Of a DNA stretch of 64,000 nt, positions 17,209 through 27,157 are shown one piece after another (within the stretch, counting starts at the first letter, position 1; every line of letters begins with the position of its first letter). The position numbers were made by a program, and so were the translations under genes. The notes below the pieces were generated by a model. That model saw nothing but the letters and a program-made list of their open reading frames with translations. It was not told the DNA's origin and made no database searches. The DNA is from Hymenobacter gelipurpurascens (lineage in GTDB: Bacteria; Bacteroidota; Bacteroidia; Cytophagales; Hymenobacteraceae). The stretch is taken from NCBI RefSeq assembly GCF_900187375.1, contig NZ_FYEW01000001.1, positions 2,542,001-2,606,000 of the forward strand. The letters are read 5' to 3'.

Positions 17209-17721
17209 ATGCCTGTTCTGTTAGAACCTTGTGACAATACCCACTTACTCTTCCGAACATTCTTCGATCTGGTGCAGCGCTTTGCTGGAGTAAGTCTAGT
17301 ATTTGTTCCCATGCTACTGGTAACACTCAAAGCGTTTTTAAATAGAAACGATGGACGTTATGCACCAGAATGGGGCAATGGGTTCTTTGGGTTGCTGTTT
17401 CTTGGATTCCTCTCTGTTCTCAGCTTTTTATACATCTGGCAGCCTTACCAGAAGTCCGTTGATATTCAGGCGCATCAACAGATTACTACTGCCCTAGTAG
17501 ACCGAATTTCATCCGAAGCCAGCAAGCGCACCATGTATTATGCTGAATATCAGTACATGTTTGCCGGTCAGCACTTCCGAGGAAAAGCACTTCTCCCTGA
17601 AACCCAGGCCGCTGATGCTATGACCTTTAATACTCAGATGTTCAGGGGTCGCAAGTTCCTGCTTCTGTTATCCACAGTACATCCTGAGAACTCGCTCATG
17701 GACGTTAACTGCCCACAATAG
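17209..17721 (+). CDS. Hypothetical membrane protein, 170 aa
   Basis: No family recognised. Two hydrophobic segments, about residues 27-44 (GVSLVFVPMLLVTLKAFL) and 58-78 (GFFGLLFLGFLSVLSFLYIW), suggest a two-pass membrane protein with a soluble C-terminal half (AEYQYMFAGQHFRGKALLPE). It starts 6 bases after cvfB. Base composition is visibly more AT-rich and codon use less GC-biased than its neighbours, so it may be a recent arrival or a poorly expressed gene. Confidence 0.6.
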   Translation: MPVLLEPCDNTHLLFRTFFDLVQRFAGVSLVFVPMLLVTLKAFLNRNDGRYAPEWGNGFFGLLFLGFLSVLSFLYIWQPYQKSVDIQAHQQITTALVDRISSEASKRTMYYAEYQYMFAGQHFRGKALLPETQAADAMTFNTQMFRGRKFLLLLSTVHPENSLMDVNCPQ

Positions 17722-17876
17722 CTTTCACACCTCTGCTATTATTAGTGCTCAGGCAACACTATCAGGGTTTGCCACATCTGGCCTAGGAGCGGCGCACCGT
17801 TCGGGGCAAGTTTTCCGTACTCCCCAAACGCGCCGGTTGTTTCCTCTCCCTTTAGTCCGCCGTGCGCGGGTTGTCC

Positions 17877-18542
17877 ATGCAGAAAACCGCACTTATTGCC
17901 GGGGCCAGTGGCCTAGTCGGCAGCCAGCTCCTGCCTTTGTTGCTGGCCTCAGAACGCTACATCCGCGTGATTGCGGTAGGCCGGCGCCCCCTGCCGATGG
18001 TGCACCCCAAGCTGGAGCAGCGCATCTTGGATTTCGACCATCTTGAAGACCACCGCCTCGAGCTGATTGCAGATGATGTGTACTGCTGCCTGGGCACCAC
18101 GCTGCGGCAGGCCGGCAGCAAAGAGGCTTTCTATAAAGTAGATTATTTGTACGTAGTGAAGCTGGCGGCTCTTACGGCTAGCAACTTTGCCGCCCAATTT
18201 ATGCTGGTGTCGGCTATGGGTGCCGATGCTGCTTCGCGCTTCTACTACAACAAAGTGAAGGGCGAAATGGAGGACGCGGTGCGCCAGACTCCCTTCCGGG
18301 CCATTCATATTTTCCGCCCTTCCTTACTACTAGGTCAACGCGCCGAAAAGCGCACTGGCGAACAGATTGGCGCCGTATTGCTGCGCCTGCTCCGGCCCGT
18401 TTTGCTGGGGCCACTTCGGCCCTACCGGGCCATTGAGGCTGGGGTAGTAGCCCGTGCCATGTTGAGCGCCGCCGAGGACGACGGCGGTGGCCTACGCATT
18501 CATACCTCAGCCGCCATTGCGCAGGAAGGACAGCTTCGTTAA
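17877..18542 (+). CDS. TIP30-like atypical SDR, NAD(P)-binding protein
   Basis: A 221-residue Rossmann-fold protein. ATG 17877 gives MQKTALIAGASGLVGSQLL with the GxxGxxG motif. LLASERYIRVIAVGRRPL, DVYCCLGTTLRQAGSKEAFYKVD and the YYNKVKGEME segment (YxxxK-like) match the HTATIP2/TIP30-like oxidoreductases widespread in Bacteroidota. The pattern HIFRPSLLLGQR follows. The substrate is unknown. It probably has its own promoter in the 155-base spacer before it. Confidence 0.82.
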   Translation: MQKTALIAGASGLVGSQLLPLLLASERYIRVIAVGRRPLPMVHPKLEQRILDFDHLEDHRLELIADDVYCCLGTTLRQAGSKEAFYKVDYLYVVKLAALTASNFAAQFMLVSAMGADAASRFYYNKVKGEMEDAVRQTPFRAIHIFRPSLLLGQRAEKRTGEQIGAVLLRLLRPVLLGPLRPYRAIEAGVVARAMLSAAEDDGGGLRIHTSAAIAQEGQLR

Positions 18543-18573
18543 AAAGAAGTCAGGAATATTTGGAGGCAGGTTG

Positions 18574-18581
18574 TACTTTTG
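18574..18581 (+). promoter_or_regulatory. Candidate -7 promoter element
   Basis: TACTTTTG fits TAnnTTTG and lies 37 bases before the barrel gene at 18619. The -33 element is not convincing. Confidence 0.35.
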
Positions 18582-18618
18582 CTGGAAGTCTACTTTCCTC
18601 ACTTATTTCGATTTACGC

Positions 18619-19188
18619 ATGAAGCGTCTGTTTTTTGTTTTGTTGTTCCTGGGGTTGCTGGGTTCTGTTGGAGGGGCGCATGCGCAGAGCAAGAAGAAAA
18701 GCAGCGGTGGCGGCGCTGGCTACACTACCGCCATAGGCCTACGCGGCGGTGGCTATTCCTCGGGCCTCACCGTGAAGCATTTCCTGAGCGGCAAGAATAA
18801 TGTCGCCTTCGAAGGCCTCCTGACGCGTGAGTACGCAGCCCGTGGCGGCCGCCTGACGCTGCTTCTGGAAAAACACCTGCCCGTTTCCGACTTTAAAGGA
18901 CTGCAGTTTTACTATGGTGCTGGCGCGCACATCGGCTCCTATCAGGGCCGCTACTACTTCGAGGACGTGCGCTTCCGCCGGGGTAAGAAGTACGATTACT
19001 ACCGCACCTACTGGTATGATGATACCAGCTACATTGTGGGTGGTGCCGACCTGATCGTGGGCCTAGAATACAAGATGGAAGACCTACCCTTCGTAATTGG
19101 GGTAGACTACAAGCCTTTCTTTGAGGTATTCGATGGCTATACCGGCTTCTACAACGATGCTGCTGTAAGCTTGCGCTTCGCGTTCTAG
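18619..19188 (+). CDS. Secreted outer-membrane beta-barrel protein, 189 aa
   Basis: A small porin-like protein of unknown role. ATG 18619 is chosen because it produces a signal peptide (MKRLFFVLLFLGLLGSVGGA, cleavage after AHAQ). The mature part alternates Gly and aromatic residues in short strands (IGLRGGGYSSGLTVKHFL, GLQFYYGAGAHIGSYQG) and ends in LRFAF, a C-terminal aromatic typical of outer-membrane barrels. The family is common in Bacteroidota as an unassigned barrel. A strong terminator follows at 19202-19242. Confidence 0.75.
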   Translation: MKRLFFVLLFLGLLGSVGGAHAQSKKKSSGGGAGYTTAIGLRGGGYSSGLTVKHFLSGKNNVAFEGLLTREYAARGGRLTLLLEKHLPVSDFKGLQFYYGAGAHIGSYQGRYYFEDVRFRRGKKYDYYRTYWYDDTSYIVGGADLIVGLEYKMEDLPFVIGVDYKPFFEVFDGYTGFYNDAAVSLRFAF

Positions 19189-19201
19189 TTTGTTTATCAC
19201 C

Positions 19202-19242
19202 ATAAAAAAAGCCCTCCTGCTAGATCAGGAGGGCTTTTTTTA
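19202..19242. terminator. Bidirectional terminator
   Basis: A palindrome with a GCCCTCCTG stem and A7/T7 tracts on either side, between a plus-strand barrel gene and a minus-strand lipoprotein gene that converge. Confidence 0.88.
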
Positions 19243-19256
19243 TGGCTGATTGACAA

Positions 19257-19550
19257 TTAGTGCATGCGGTGGACGCGTGGCGGACGTGCGTTGTAGCCGT
19301 TGTAGTAAGGCCTTGGGGCGTACCCTGGCCTACGCGGCTCTACCACCACTACACGAGTCGGGCGAGGACGGTAGTAGGGCCTGGGGCGGTAGTAAGCCCG
19401 GGGCGGATACGGACGCCCATAATAGACGGGTGGCGGGGTGCCAACACCAACTACTACACCTGGCTGGGCCGTAGTAGCACACCCCGTGAGAGAGGCGGCT
19501 GACAGCACCAGAGCAACTAATAAAGCGGGAAATTTCAGAAGGTTTTTCAT
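19257..19550 (-). CDS. Pro/Tyr/Arg-rich lipoprotein, 97 aa
   Basis: ATG 19550 gives a lipoprotein signal with lipobox SLTGC (Cys24). The mature protein is low complexity: a short GVVVGVGTPPP linker, then repeats such as YYRPRPYYRPRP and PGYAPRPYYNGY, strongly basic and aromatic. Such tails are often cell-wall or outer-membrane associated, but no function can be assigned. It is a stand-alone gene between two strong hairpins. Confidence 0.65.
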   Translation of the reverse strand: MKNLLKFPALLVALVLSAASLTGCATTAQPGVVVGVGTPPPVYYGRPYPPRAYYRPRPYYRPRPTRVVVVEPRRPGYAPRPYYNGYNARPPRVHRMH

Positions 19551-19676
19551 AGAGCAGCGTGTCCTTTCGTTAACCAAGGACTTCCTTTCTTTGACACCTT
19601 TATACGCTGCTGGTTTAAAGCCTCCCTACAAAAAAATCAGTAATTGCCTTGAGTAAGCATTTCGCCGTTAAGCTAT

Positions 19677-19733
19677 TAACGCAGAACCGGCCGGCATTTC
19701 CTCTAGGTGGAAATGCCGGCCGGTTCTGCGTTA
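19677..19733. terminator. Long perfect hairpin
   Basis: A 25-bp perfect stem (19677-19701 with 19709-19733) with a 7-base loop, placed between the lipoprotein start and the OmpH-like stop. It most likely ends the OmpH-like (minus) transcript. Confidence 0.8.
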
Positions 19734-19748
19734 CGTGGGTTTCGGAAG

Positions 19749-20405
19749 CTATTTCTTCCTGCTGGCGTATTCTGTATTCAGGTGCTTAAGCACCTTCGAA
19801 GTGATATCCAGGTCTTTGCGCCCGTAGGCGATGGTGCCGCTGGGAGCCGCAATCAGGATAAGGCGGTAGCCGTTTTGCTTGCCGTAGACTTCCATCTGCT
19901 TATTCATGCGCTCCAGCACTTGCTGGGTCATTTTGGCTTCTTCTTCCTGCGCCTGGCGCTGCAGTTTCTCCTGCTCCTGGCCTACCTGCTGCTGCCGGCC
20001 CTGTAGCTGCTGCTCGGTGCTGGCGCGCTGCTCAACGGTGAGGCTGGCGGCTTGCTGCTGATATTTCTGTACGGCGTTCTGGAAACCCTGTACCAGGGTT
20101 TTATTCTGTGCTTCCCAGCGCTTGGCCTTGGCCTCGAAGTTGCGGCGGGCGTCTTTCATACCTTGGTAGCCATCCAGAAGCTTGCCCGATTCTACGTAGC
20201 CCACCTTATCCGTATCGGCTACGGCCGTTAGGTCGGCGGGCTCCTCGGTCGTAACGGCGGTGCTGGTTGAGTCTGCGGTTTTTACGGTAGCGATGGGTTT
20301 GCGGGCAGGTGTGGCAGCAGGCTTATTGGCGAAATGCAGGTAAAACAGGACCGCTACGGCCAGAACTAGTATGGCATTTATAGCCAGTTGAAGAGAGTTT
20401 TTCAT
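19749..20405 (-). CDS. OmpH/Skp-family periplasmic chaperone-like protein
   Basis: A 218-residue membrane-anchored protein: N-terminal helix AINAILVLAVAVLFYLHF, a Pro/Thr-rich linker, then the OmpH domain. DKVGYVESGKLLDGYQGMKDA begins the domain. A long Gln/Glu-rich coiled coil follows (about 90-170), then YGKQNGYRLILIAAPSGTIAYG and KDLDITSKVLKHLN, the conserved head. Skp/OmpH proteins hold unfolded outer-membrane proteins in the periplasm. This copy is anchored rather than cleaved, and the classic bamA neighbour is absent. Confidence 0.85.
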   Translation of the reverse strand: MKNSLQLAINAILVLAVAVLFYLHFANKPAATPARKPIATVKTADSTSTAVTTEEPADLTAVADTDKVGYVESGKLLDGYQGMKDARRNFEAKAKRWEAQNKTLVQGFQNAVQKYQQQAASLTVEQRASTEQQLQGRQQQVGQEQEKLQRQAQEEEAKMTQQVLERMNKQMEVYGKQNGYRLILIAAPSGTIAYGRKDLDITSKVLKHLNTEYASRKK

Positions 20406-20547
20406 TCGAAGAATAAGAGGGAAATAAAGCAGCCTTTTGCGCGGCGCCGGCCAAAGAAACGAAAAAAGACCCGGCCCTGGTACTCTACTGTTCGGTTTAC
20501 AGCGACGGGAAGTGGCCTACCAAGCCTGTTTTGGCGAAGGCACTGGC

Positions 20548-21609
20548 CTACAGCTCGTCTTCATCCGACTCGTCTACCTCCAGGGGCTTCATAGGTTTTT
20601 CCTCAAAAGGGGTGGCCAGATCGGCGCGGCTCGGCGACAGGTCCGTGCGGCCCACGTGCACCAGCGCATCACCCTGGTTCACGACCGGCATATGGTTCAG
20701 ACCAATGATATACCCCGCTACCGGCGACTCTAAGCGCACAGCGTGCTCACCATACGGGTCAGCTACCGAGCCATATACCTGGCCCTTCTCAATATAGTCG
20801 CCCAAGTGGACATCGGTGCGGAAAAGGCCGGCGTAGCGAGCCCGCAGCCACGTAGAGCGCATGCACACCACGCTGGATGCGGCGGCGGGCACGGCCGTTT
20901 CTACCATGCCCAGGTGGTGCAACACCCGAAACGTGCCCGCAATAGCCAGCTCAATGCCGTTTTCATCGAGCCGCAACGATTCGCCGGTTTCGTACACGAT
21001 AATGCGGCGCCCTTCCTGCATGGCTGTTTCGCGCAAAGAGCCGGACCGCAACGCCGCATGCAGCGTGAACGGAGCGGCAAAAGCAGCGGCCAGCGCATCG
21101 GTCTCGGCATCCTGGTGCAGCAGGCAGCGCACCTGTGAGATGTTGGCCCGGGCAGCGCCGCCCGTATGAAAATCAATACCATAGTCGATAAGCGGCATGA
21201 TTTCCCGCATGAACCGGTGCGCTACCCTACTGGCCAGGGAACCGCGCGGGTTGCCCGGAAACGACCGGTTTACATCTTTCCCGTCTGGCACTTCCCGCGA
21301 AAAATTCAGGAACCCATAGATGTTCAGGATAGGAATAGCAATGATGGTTCCGCGTAAGGGCCGCAGCTGGTCGCGCCGAACCATGCGCCGGATGGTTTCA
21401 ATACCGTTTACCTCATCTCCGTGCATGCCCGCCAGCAACAGCACCGTCGGCCCCGGCTCCGTGGAGCGGAATACGTGTACTGGAATATCAATAACGGTAC
21501 CCGATGGCAGCCTTGAAATCACCAGGCGGGTAAGCACGCGTTGGCCGGGCTTAATCACCAGGCCATTGAGAACCAGGTCGGCAGGAGCAGCGGAAAAATC
21601 TGTCAGCAA
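20548..21609 (-). CDS. Succinylglutamate desuccinylase/aspartoacylase (AstE-like) family protein
   Basis: A 353-residue zinc amidase-like protein. Zinc ligands are in AGMHGDEVNG (HxxE) and DFHTGGAAR (His). The candidate catalytic Glu is in YETGES. The C-terminal domain has a lipoyl-like beta fold (GDYIEKGQVYGSVADPYG) and ends in an acidic tail. No ATG or GTG lies between the upstream in-frame stop and the conserved region, so TTG 21609 is the likely start. It sits downstream of rimK and a retropepsin-like gene, a recurrent trio. It may remove acyl or glutamyl groups, but the substrate is inferred only from neighbours. Confidence 0.82.
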   Translation of the reverse strand: MLTDFSAAPADLVLNGLVIKPGQRVLTRLVISRLPSGTVIDIPVHVFRSTEPGPTVLLLAGMHGDEVNGIETIRRMVRRDQLRPLRGTIIAIPILNIYGFLNFSREVPDGKDVNRSFPGNPRGSLASRVAHRFMREIMPLIDYGIDFHTGGAARANISQVRCLLHQDAETDALAAAFAAPFTLHAALRSGSLRETAMQEGRRIIVYETGESLRLDENGIELAIAGTFRVLHHLGMVETAVPAAASSVVCMRSTWLRARYAGLFRTDVHLGDYIEKGQVYGSVADPYGEHAVRLESPVAGYIIGLNHMPVVNQGDALVHVGRTDLSPSRADLATPFEEKPMKPLEVDESDEDEL

Positions 21610-21789
21610 AGCAGTACGGAGCTAAGGCGTGGCACAACGGTTCAAGCCCGGCGCAACTACCAGCAGGAAGCTGAGCGACGGCAACAGTGGGCGGCGTCAA
21701 TTATCATTCCAACGAAAAAAGCCTTCTAGGCCACTTCGCCTACCATAAAACAGGCGGGCTCACTTGCTGAAGCGACCTGCTAGGCGGAG

Positions 21790-22734
21790 TTAGTCAGGCT
21801 GAGAATCGGGCATTACTTCCGATGAAACCTGCTTCACCGTTTTGGCTTTGGTTTTTTTCTTCTGCGAAAGCTGCTCGGTGTACTCAATGATTTTGCCGGC
21901 AATATCAAGGCCTGTAGCCTTCTCAATTCCTTCTAGGCCAGGTGAGGAGTTAACCTCCAGCACCAATGGGCCGCGCTTGCTTTGCAGCATATCCACGCCC
22001 GCAATGCCCAGACCCAGGGCCTTGGTGGCCAGCAGGGCAGCGGCTTTTTCAGCGCGTGTGAGCTTTACCAAGGTGCCCGAGCCGCCGCGGTGCAGGTTGG
22101 AGCGAAACTCGCCTTCCTTGCCCTGGCGCTTCATGGCGCCTACCACTTCACCATTTACTACAAAGGCCCGCAAATCGGCACCCTTGCTTTCCGCAATGAA
22201 TTCCTGCACAATGATGCGCGCCTTCAGGTTGTGGAACGCCTCAATTACCGATTGGGCTGCTTTGGCACTTTCGGCCAGCACCACGCCCAAGCCTTGAGTT
22301 CCTTCTAGAAGCTTGATAATGACGGGGGCCCCTCCTACCTGCTGAATCATGGCGGGCACCTCATCGGAATAGTTGGTGAAGGCGGTTTTGGGCATTCCAA
22401 CGCCCGCCCGGCTCAGAATCTGCATGGAGCGGAGCTTGTCGCGGCTGCGCACAATGGCCTGGCTTTCTACGGCCGTGCGCACCTTCATCATCTCAAACTG
22501 GCGCACCACAGCGCAGCCATAAAACGTCACAGAGGCCCCAATGCGGGGAATTATGGCATCAAAGCCTTCCAGCTTCTTGCCTTGGTATATGATACCTGGG
22601 TGGCCTTTTTCCAGTACCAGGTTACAATGCAAATGGTCCAGAACTATTGCCTCGTGGCCGCGCTGCTCAGCGGCCTCCACGAGACGAGTAGTCGAATATA
22701 GCTTCGGCTCACGCGAGAGAATCGCCAGTTTCAT
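21790..22734 (-). CDS. rimK: RimK-family ATP-grasp alpha-L-glutamate ligase
   Basis: A 314-residue ATP-grasp enzyme. It starts [21 protein letters not shown]. The ATP-grasp core has [51 protein letters not shown] and the Mg-binding [15 protein letters not shown]. RimK adds glutamates to the C-terminus of ribosomal protein S6 in Proteobacteria, and relatives ligate glutamate to other carriers. A Lys-rich C-terminal extension (about 285-314) is beyond the usual length. It is central in a minus-strand trio with a retropepsin-like gene upstream and an AstE-like gene downstream. Confidence 0.88.
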   Translation of the reverse strand: MKLAILSREPKLYSTTRLVEAAEQRGHEAIVLDHLHCNLVLEKGHPGIIYQGKKLEGFDAIIPRIGASVTFYGCAVVRQFEMMKVRTAVESQAIVRSRDKLRSMQILSRAGVGMPKTAFTNYSDEVPAMIQQVGGAPVIIKLLEGTQGLGVVLAESAKAAQSVIEAFHNLKARIIVQEFIAESKGADLRAFVVNGEVVGAMKRQGKEGEFRSNLHRGGSGTLVKLTRAEKAAALLATKALGLGIAGVDMLQSKRGPLVLEVNSSPGLEGIEKATGLDIAGKIIEYTEQLSQKKKTKAKTVKQVSSEVMPDSQPD

Positions 22735-22777
22735 CGGATAGGGTGCTTGGAGGAAGATAGTAGAGCAGAAGCGCGCT

Positions 22778-22785
22778 CAAAGATA
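22778..22785 (-). promoter_or_regulatory. Candidate -7 promoter element of rimK
   Basis: On the minus strand this reads TATCTTTG, 43 bases before the rimK start and after the stop of the upstream protease gene, so rimK may have its own promoter. No matching -33 element is seen. Confidence 0.3.
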
Positions 22786-22812
22786 CGGGGCCGCCCGCAA
22801 GCCGCGCGGCCC

Positions 22813-23277
22813 TCAGCTCGTAGTCAGCTGACTTTTGTACGATACGTTGCGACGGGATACGTCTACCAACAGACGGGCCTCGCGCAACAATACCCGGCCA
22901 ATGAGCACGGGATATTTCATGTCGGAGCGGTCGGAAAGCGAGAATTCGGTCTCGAAATCTTCGCCGAAAAGCCGGATTGTTGTCCGGATAACATACCGTT
23001 CCTGCACCTCGCCGTTGGAGCTCCGAATATCGCGCAAAGAAAATTGCGCGAATTTCATGGGCATGCCGTCGAAGTTGGGGTGCGAGGTATCCAGCAGCTG
23101 CACATGCAGAAATGCCAGTCCGCTTGCGTGGGTTTCTACATGAATGTTGGAACAGTGGATAGCTCCGGTGTACGCACCGGTATCAACTTTGGCTTCCACG
23201 CCCCAAAGCTGAAAATCAGGGAAATCTACTAGCTCCCGCCGGCCTACCGTCCGCTTCGGCATACGCTGCTTTTTCAT
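22813..23277 (-). CDS. RimK-associated retropepsin-like protease (PF05618 family)
   Basis: A 154-residue protein of the family once called ATP-dependent zinc protease and now viewed as retropepsin-like. The active-site motif is KVDTGAYTGAIHCSNI (DTGA, about residues 32-47); MKYPVLIGRVLLREARLLVDV is the conserved C-terminal block. ATG 23277 is preferred over a TTG 9 bases upstream. The family is typically next to rimK, as here, and may process glutamylated proteins or peptides (inference). It is the first gene of the trio. Confidence 0.85.
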   Translation of the reverse strand: MKKQRMPKRTVGRRELVDFPDFQLWGVEAKVDTGAYTGAIHCSNIHVETHASGLAFLHVQLLDTSHPNFDGMPMKFAQFSLRDIRSSNGEVQERYVIRTTIRLFGEDFETEFSLSDRSDMKYPVLIGRVLLREARLLVDVSRRNVSYKSQLTTS

Positions 23278-23333
23278 GGGCGGCAAGTAAGGGGGAAATA
23301 GTGAGATAGTGAAGGAGGTGAGATGAGGAAGGG

Positions 23334-23411
23334 GTGAAATGGTGAGTTTGGCGTTCTACTGGCCTAGGCTGCGCAAGTTGCGCCGACACAACGTCAAACG
23401 CACCATTTCAC
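23334..23411. repeat. Inverted repeat with 22-base arms
   Basis: Arms 23334-23355 and 23390-23411 match at 20 of 22 positions around a 34-base loop that holds GGCCTAGG. It lies between the PQQ-dehydrogenase stop and the protease start on the minus strand and could terminate the former. Confidence 0.65.
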
Positions 23412-23427
23412 CACTTCCCCATTTCCT

Positions 23428-24564
<1,137 letters not shown>

Positions 24565-24637
24565 ACTGCCCCAACTGCCAGCCCGGTGGTAAGGTTGCAG
24601 GAAAGCGCAGGTTTATGCGCCGGGTCGCCCATAAAAA

Positions 24638-24667
24638 AGGCCTGCCCCGAGTGCTCGGAACAGGCCT
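24638..24667 (-). terminator. Rho-independent terminator
   Basis: A 14-bp stem with two mismatches (24638-24651 with 24654-24667), followed on the minus strand by a T-rich run; it ends the 2TM-domain gene. Confidence 0.75.
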
Positions 24668-24688
24668 AGGCCAGTCGGCGGAATGCCG

Positions 24689-24973
24689 TTAGAGCTGGTC
24701 GGTGCGCTGCCGCAGGAGCTTATCATACTCCCGCTCCGAGAGGTTCTCGCGGCCCAATATTCCGTAGGTTCCGAGGCCCTGAATAGCCACACCGATTCCC
24801 CAGAACACCGTTGACCAAATGGGCCACGGAATGGTCGAATAGCTCCTATCGGTAAGGGCCCAGATGGTCCACAATAGCGCATTCACGGCGAAGTAGGTAA
24901 ACAGATGCGACTTGAACTTAGCGCGCCGTTTTGCCATACGCCACAGTTGGGGGTCACGAGCAGGAGTTTCCAT
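24689..24973 (-). CDS. 2TM-domain membrane protein, 94 aa
   Basis: A small protein with the 2TM domain (PF13239-like): an amphipathic lead-in (MAKRRAKFKSHLFTYFAVN), two helices (LFTYFAVNALLWTIWAL and WSTVFWGIGVAIQGLGTYGIL), then the typical cytosolic RENLSEREYDKLLRQ. ATG 24973 (METPARDPQ) is chosen because the further-upstream residues are AT-rich and not conserved-looking. In other Bacteroidota this domain accompanies LytTR regulators or histidine kinases; none is adjacent here. The molecular role is unknown. Confidence 0.8.
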   Translation of the reverse strand: METPARDPQLWRMAKRRAKFKSHLFTYFAVNALLWTIWALTDRSYSTIPWPIWSTVFWGIGVAIQGLGTYGILGRENLSEREYDKLLRQRTDQL

Positions 24974-25150
24974 GACGAAGGGAGTTTTGGTAGTGATTGA
25001 ATACTCAAACCTATGACTTTCATCAATATATAAAAATCCTAATTTACCCAAGCAGCTATACCTCATTCTGAACCGTAAAAAAAGAGCACTGAGCCGTTGT
25101 AGGCCACCACCGGCAACGGCTGCTCAAATACAGTAATACACCTACATACT

Positions 25151-25720
25151 ATGCCCAATCCCTCCCCCGCCGTTAACTGGCGCGAGCAAGCTCGCGCTTT
25201 CGGCCGCATCCTGCTCTACCGCGGCGACATCACTCGTCTGGATACCGATGCCATTGTGAATGCGGCCAACTCCAGCTTATTGGGTGGCGGCGGTGTTGAT
25301 GGAGCCATTCACCGGGCCGGTGGCCCCGAGATTCTGGCCGCCTGCCGCCGCTTACGTGCCGGGCACTACGGCAGTGGCCTACGCACCGGTGAGGCCGTTA
25401 TCACAACGGGTGGGCAGCTACCGGCACGCCACGTTATTCATACGGTGGGACCTGTCTGGAACGGTGGACACAAGCACGAGCCGGAGCTGCTGGCCAACTG
25501 CTACCGCAACAGCCTGCGGTTAGCGCATGAGAATGGCTTAGCGAGCGTGGCATTTCCGGGAATCAGCACGGGCATTTATGGATATCCCAAACAGGAGGCC
25601 ACAGCCATTGCCGTACGCGAGGTGAGAGCGTTTTTGGCGCACCACGAGCAACCCCAGTACATCGTGTTTGTGGCATTTGATGAGGAGAGCTTTCGGCTGT
25701 ATGAGCAGGAGCTGCAATAG
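25151..25720 (+). CDS. Macro-domain protein (O-acetyl-ADP-ribose deacetylase type)
   Basis: A 189-residue single macro domain. The ADP-ribose pocket is visible: [26 protein letters not shown] (residues about 37-62, shown by key residues N, N, G-rich loop) and [12 protein letters not shown] (about 136-147). [12 protein letters not shown] is the typical third strand. Relatives (YmdB, MacroD) hydrolyse O-acetyl-ADP-ribose or remove ADP-ribose from proteins. It is a stand-alone gene. The substrate among ADP-ribosyl compounds is not determinable. Confidence 0.9.
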   Translation: MPNPSPAVNWREQARAFGRILLYRGDITRLDTDAIVNAANSSLLGGGGVDGAIHRAGGPEILAACRRLRAGHYGSGLRTGEAVITTGGQLPARHVIHTVGPVWNGGHKHEPELLANCYRNSLRLAHENGLASVAFPGISTGIYGYPKQEATAIAVREVRAFLAHHEQPQYIVFVAFDEESFRLYEQELQ

Positions 25721-25819
25721 CCTGATAGCATGGAGAATAGAACGTGTAATTATTCGGATTAAAAGTGGTAAATTAGATAAGTATCCGTTCTTACCATCCC
25801 CTCTAAACCCCACCTTGCC

Positions 25820-26278
25820 ATGGAACTCTCCCACCGCATTCCGTTGGCCGAACGTAAAGACAGAACCAGCGCCAATAACCCCGTCTGGATGGATGCTTTA
25901 CGGATTCTGCTAGGCCTCTTCCTCTTTATAAAAGGTGTTACGTTTTTGGATAAATCCACCGACGTGTACTACCTCCTGACTCAGCAGCAGACGCTAGGCC
26001 ACCTCAGCAAAGCCTCTTTCTTCTTCAGCATATTTCAGATGATTGGCGGCCTCATGATTGCCTTCGGAGCCCTGACGCGGTTCGCCTTTCTCTGCCAAAT
26101 CCCGATCATGCTGGGCGCCATCTTCATCGTGAATCTGCGCAACGGCCTGAGCCTCCACAATATGGAGCTGTGGGTATCTGTAGTGGTGCTGGTGCTGTGC
26201 GTCGTCTTTATGATAGTAGGGCCAGGCAGGTTTTCCGTCGACAACAAAATATTCCGGCAACCCGCCAAACGCTCCTAA
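25820..26278 (+). CDS. DoxX-like four-helix membrane protein
   Basis: A 152-residue inner-membrane protein with four hydrophobic segments: ALRILLGLFLFIKGVTFL, FFFSIFQMIGGLMIAFGAL, IPIMLGAIFIVNL and ELWVSVVVLVLCVVFMIVG. The order and the FLDKSTDVYYL loop fit the DoxX family, whose members have been linked to sulfur oxidation or oxidative-stress resistance, mostly without direct proof. It follows the macrodomain gene by 100 bases. The next gene is convergent. Confidence 0.75.
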   Translation: MELSHRIPLAERKDRTSANNPVWMDALRILLGLFLFIKGVTFLDKSTDVYYLLTQQQTLGHLSKASFFFSIFQMIGGLMIAFGALTRFAFLCQIPIMLGAIFIVNLRNGLSLHNMELWVSVVVLVLCVVFMIVGPGRFSVDNKIFRQPAKRS

Positions 26279-26293
26279 CCCGCCGCCCTCCCG

Positions 26294-27100
26294 CTAGGTC
26301 ACCTGCGTCTGCGGCAGCACTTCGGGGTGTCGGCGCAAGTAGGCCGTCACATCGTAGATCAGGCCGGCGTGGCCAGTATCCAGCAGAATCGTGCGGGCAT
26401 TGGTGAGCGTAGCCGCAAACTGCTGAATTCCGGCAGGCGCAATAACCCGGTCGTGGCGACCCAGGAAAAAAGTAAACGGAATCGGCCGCTGGTTGAGCAG
26501 CCGCGCCAGCCGTTTCAGGTCAAAAGTCAGCCCCCGGAAGGCCGTCCAGCTACGGTACACGCGCAGGCGTTTTTCGCGGCTATCCAGCTGCCACTGCGCA
26601 AACCGTACGAGGTTGCCGTCTACCAAGCGGCGCTGCTGCAAGGTATCCAGAAACCCCAGCAGCCGCTGCGGGCGCAATACCGCGCGGCCCAGCAAGGCAC
26701 GCATCCAGGGTGGCCTAGTGGCCAAGGTGTACCACAACTGCGAGCCGATACCATCAGGCGCAATCAGCCATAGGCTCATCACGCGCTCGGGAAACCGTTC
26801 GGCCGCTGTGAGGGCAAATTTAGCGCCCATGCTGAAGGCTAGCAGGCTAAACTTATCAATCTGGTTTTCCGTGAGGAAAACCTGCAGCAGCTCACCGAGG
26901 CGCTGTTTGGTGAGGGGCGAGTCAGCTTTGGCCAGGCGGCTACGGCCGTGGTAAAACAGATCAAAGGCGTACACTTTCACGTCGGCGCCTAGCAGCTGAA
27001 TCAGGCTGCGCCAGTGTCCTTCGCCTTGTCCGTAGCCATGAAAGGCCAGTAGAACCTTTGAGCCGGAGCCGTAAGTGCGGTAATGCAGGTGCGTTTTCAA
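26294..27100 (-). CDS. Alpha/beta-hydrolase
   Basis: A 268-residue serine hydrolase-like protein. HGYGQGEGHWRSL gives the oxyanion loop, LLAFSMGAKFAL the serine elbow, FFLGRHDRVIAP the acid and LDTGHAGL the histidine. No ATG is available: TTG 27100 gives MKTHLHYRTYGSG and is preferred; another TTG at 27121 is possible. The region between the two core halves forms a cap (ATRPPWMRALLGRAVLRPQ). The substrate is unknown. It is downstream of the DUF502 gene on the same strand, so possibly co-transcribed. Confidence 0.8.
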   Translation of the reverse strand: MKTHLHYRTYGSGSKVLLAFHGYGQGEGHWRSLIQLLGADVKVYAFDLFYHGRSRLAKADSPLTKQRLGELLQVFLTENQIDKFSLLAFSMGAKFALTAAERFPERVMSLWLIAPDGIGSQLWYTLATRPPWMRALLGRAVLRPQRLLGFLDTLQQRRLVDGNLVRFAQWQLDSREKRLRVYRSWTAFRGLTFDLKRLARLLNQRPIPFTFFLGRHDRVIAPAGIQQFAATLTNARTILLDTGHAGLIYDVTAYLRRHPEVLPQTQVT

Positions 27101-27157
27101 TGCTATCAGAACAACGAACAACTGCTGAAAAGTGCCTACTACGCTGCACCTACTGGC

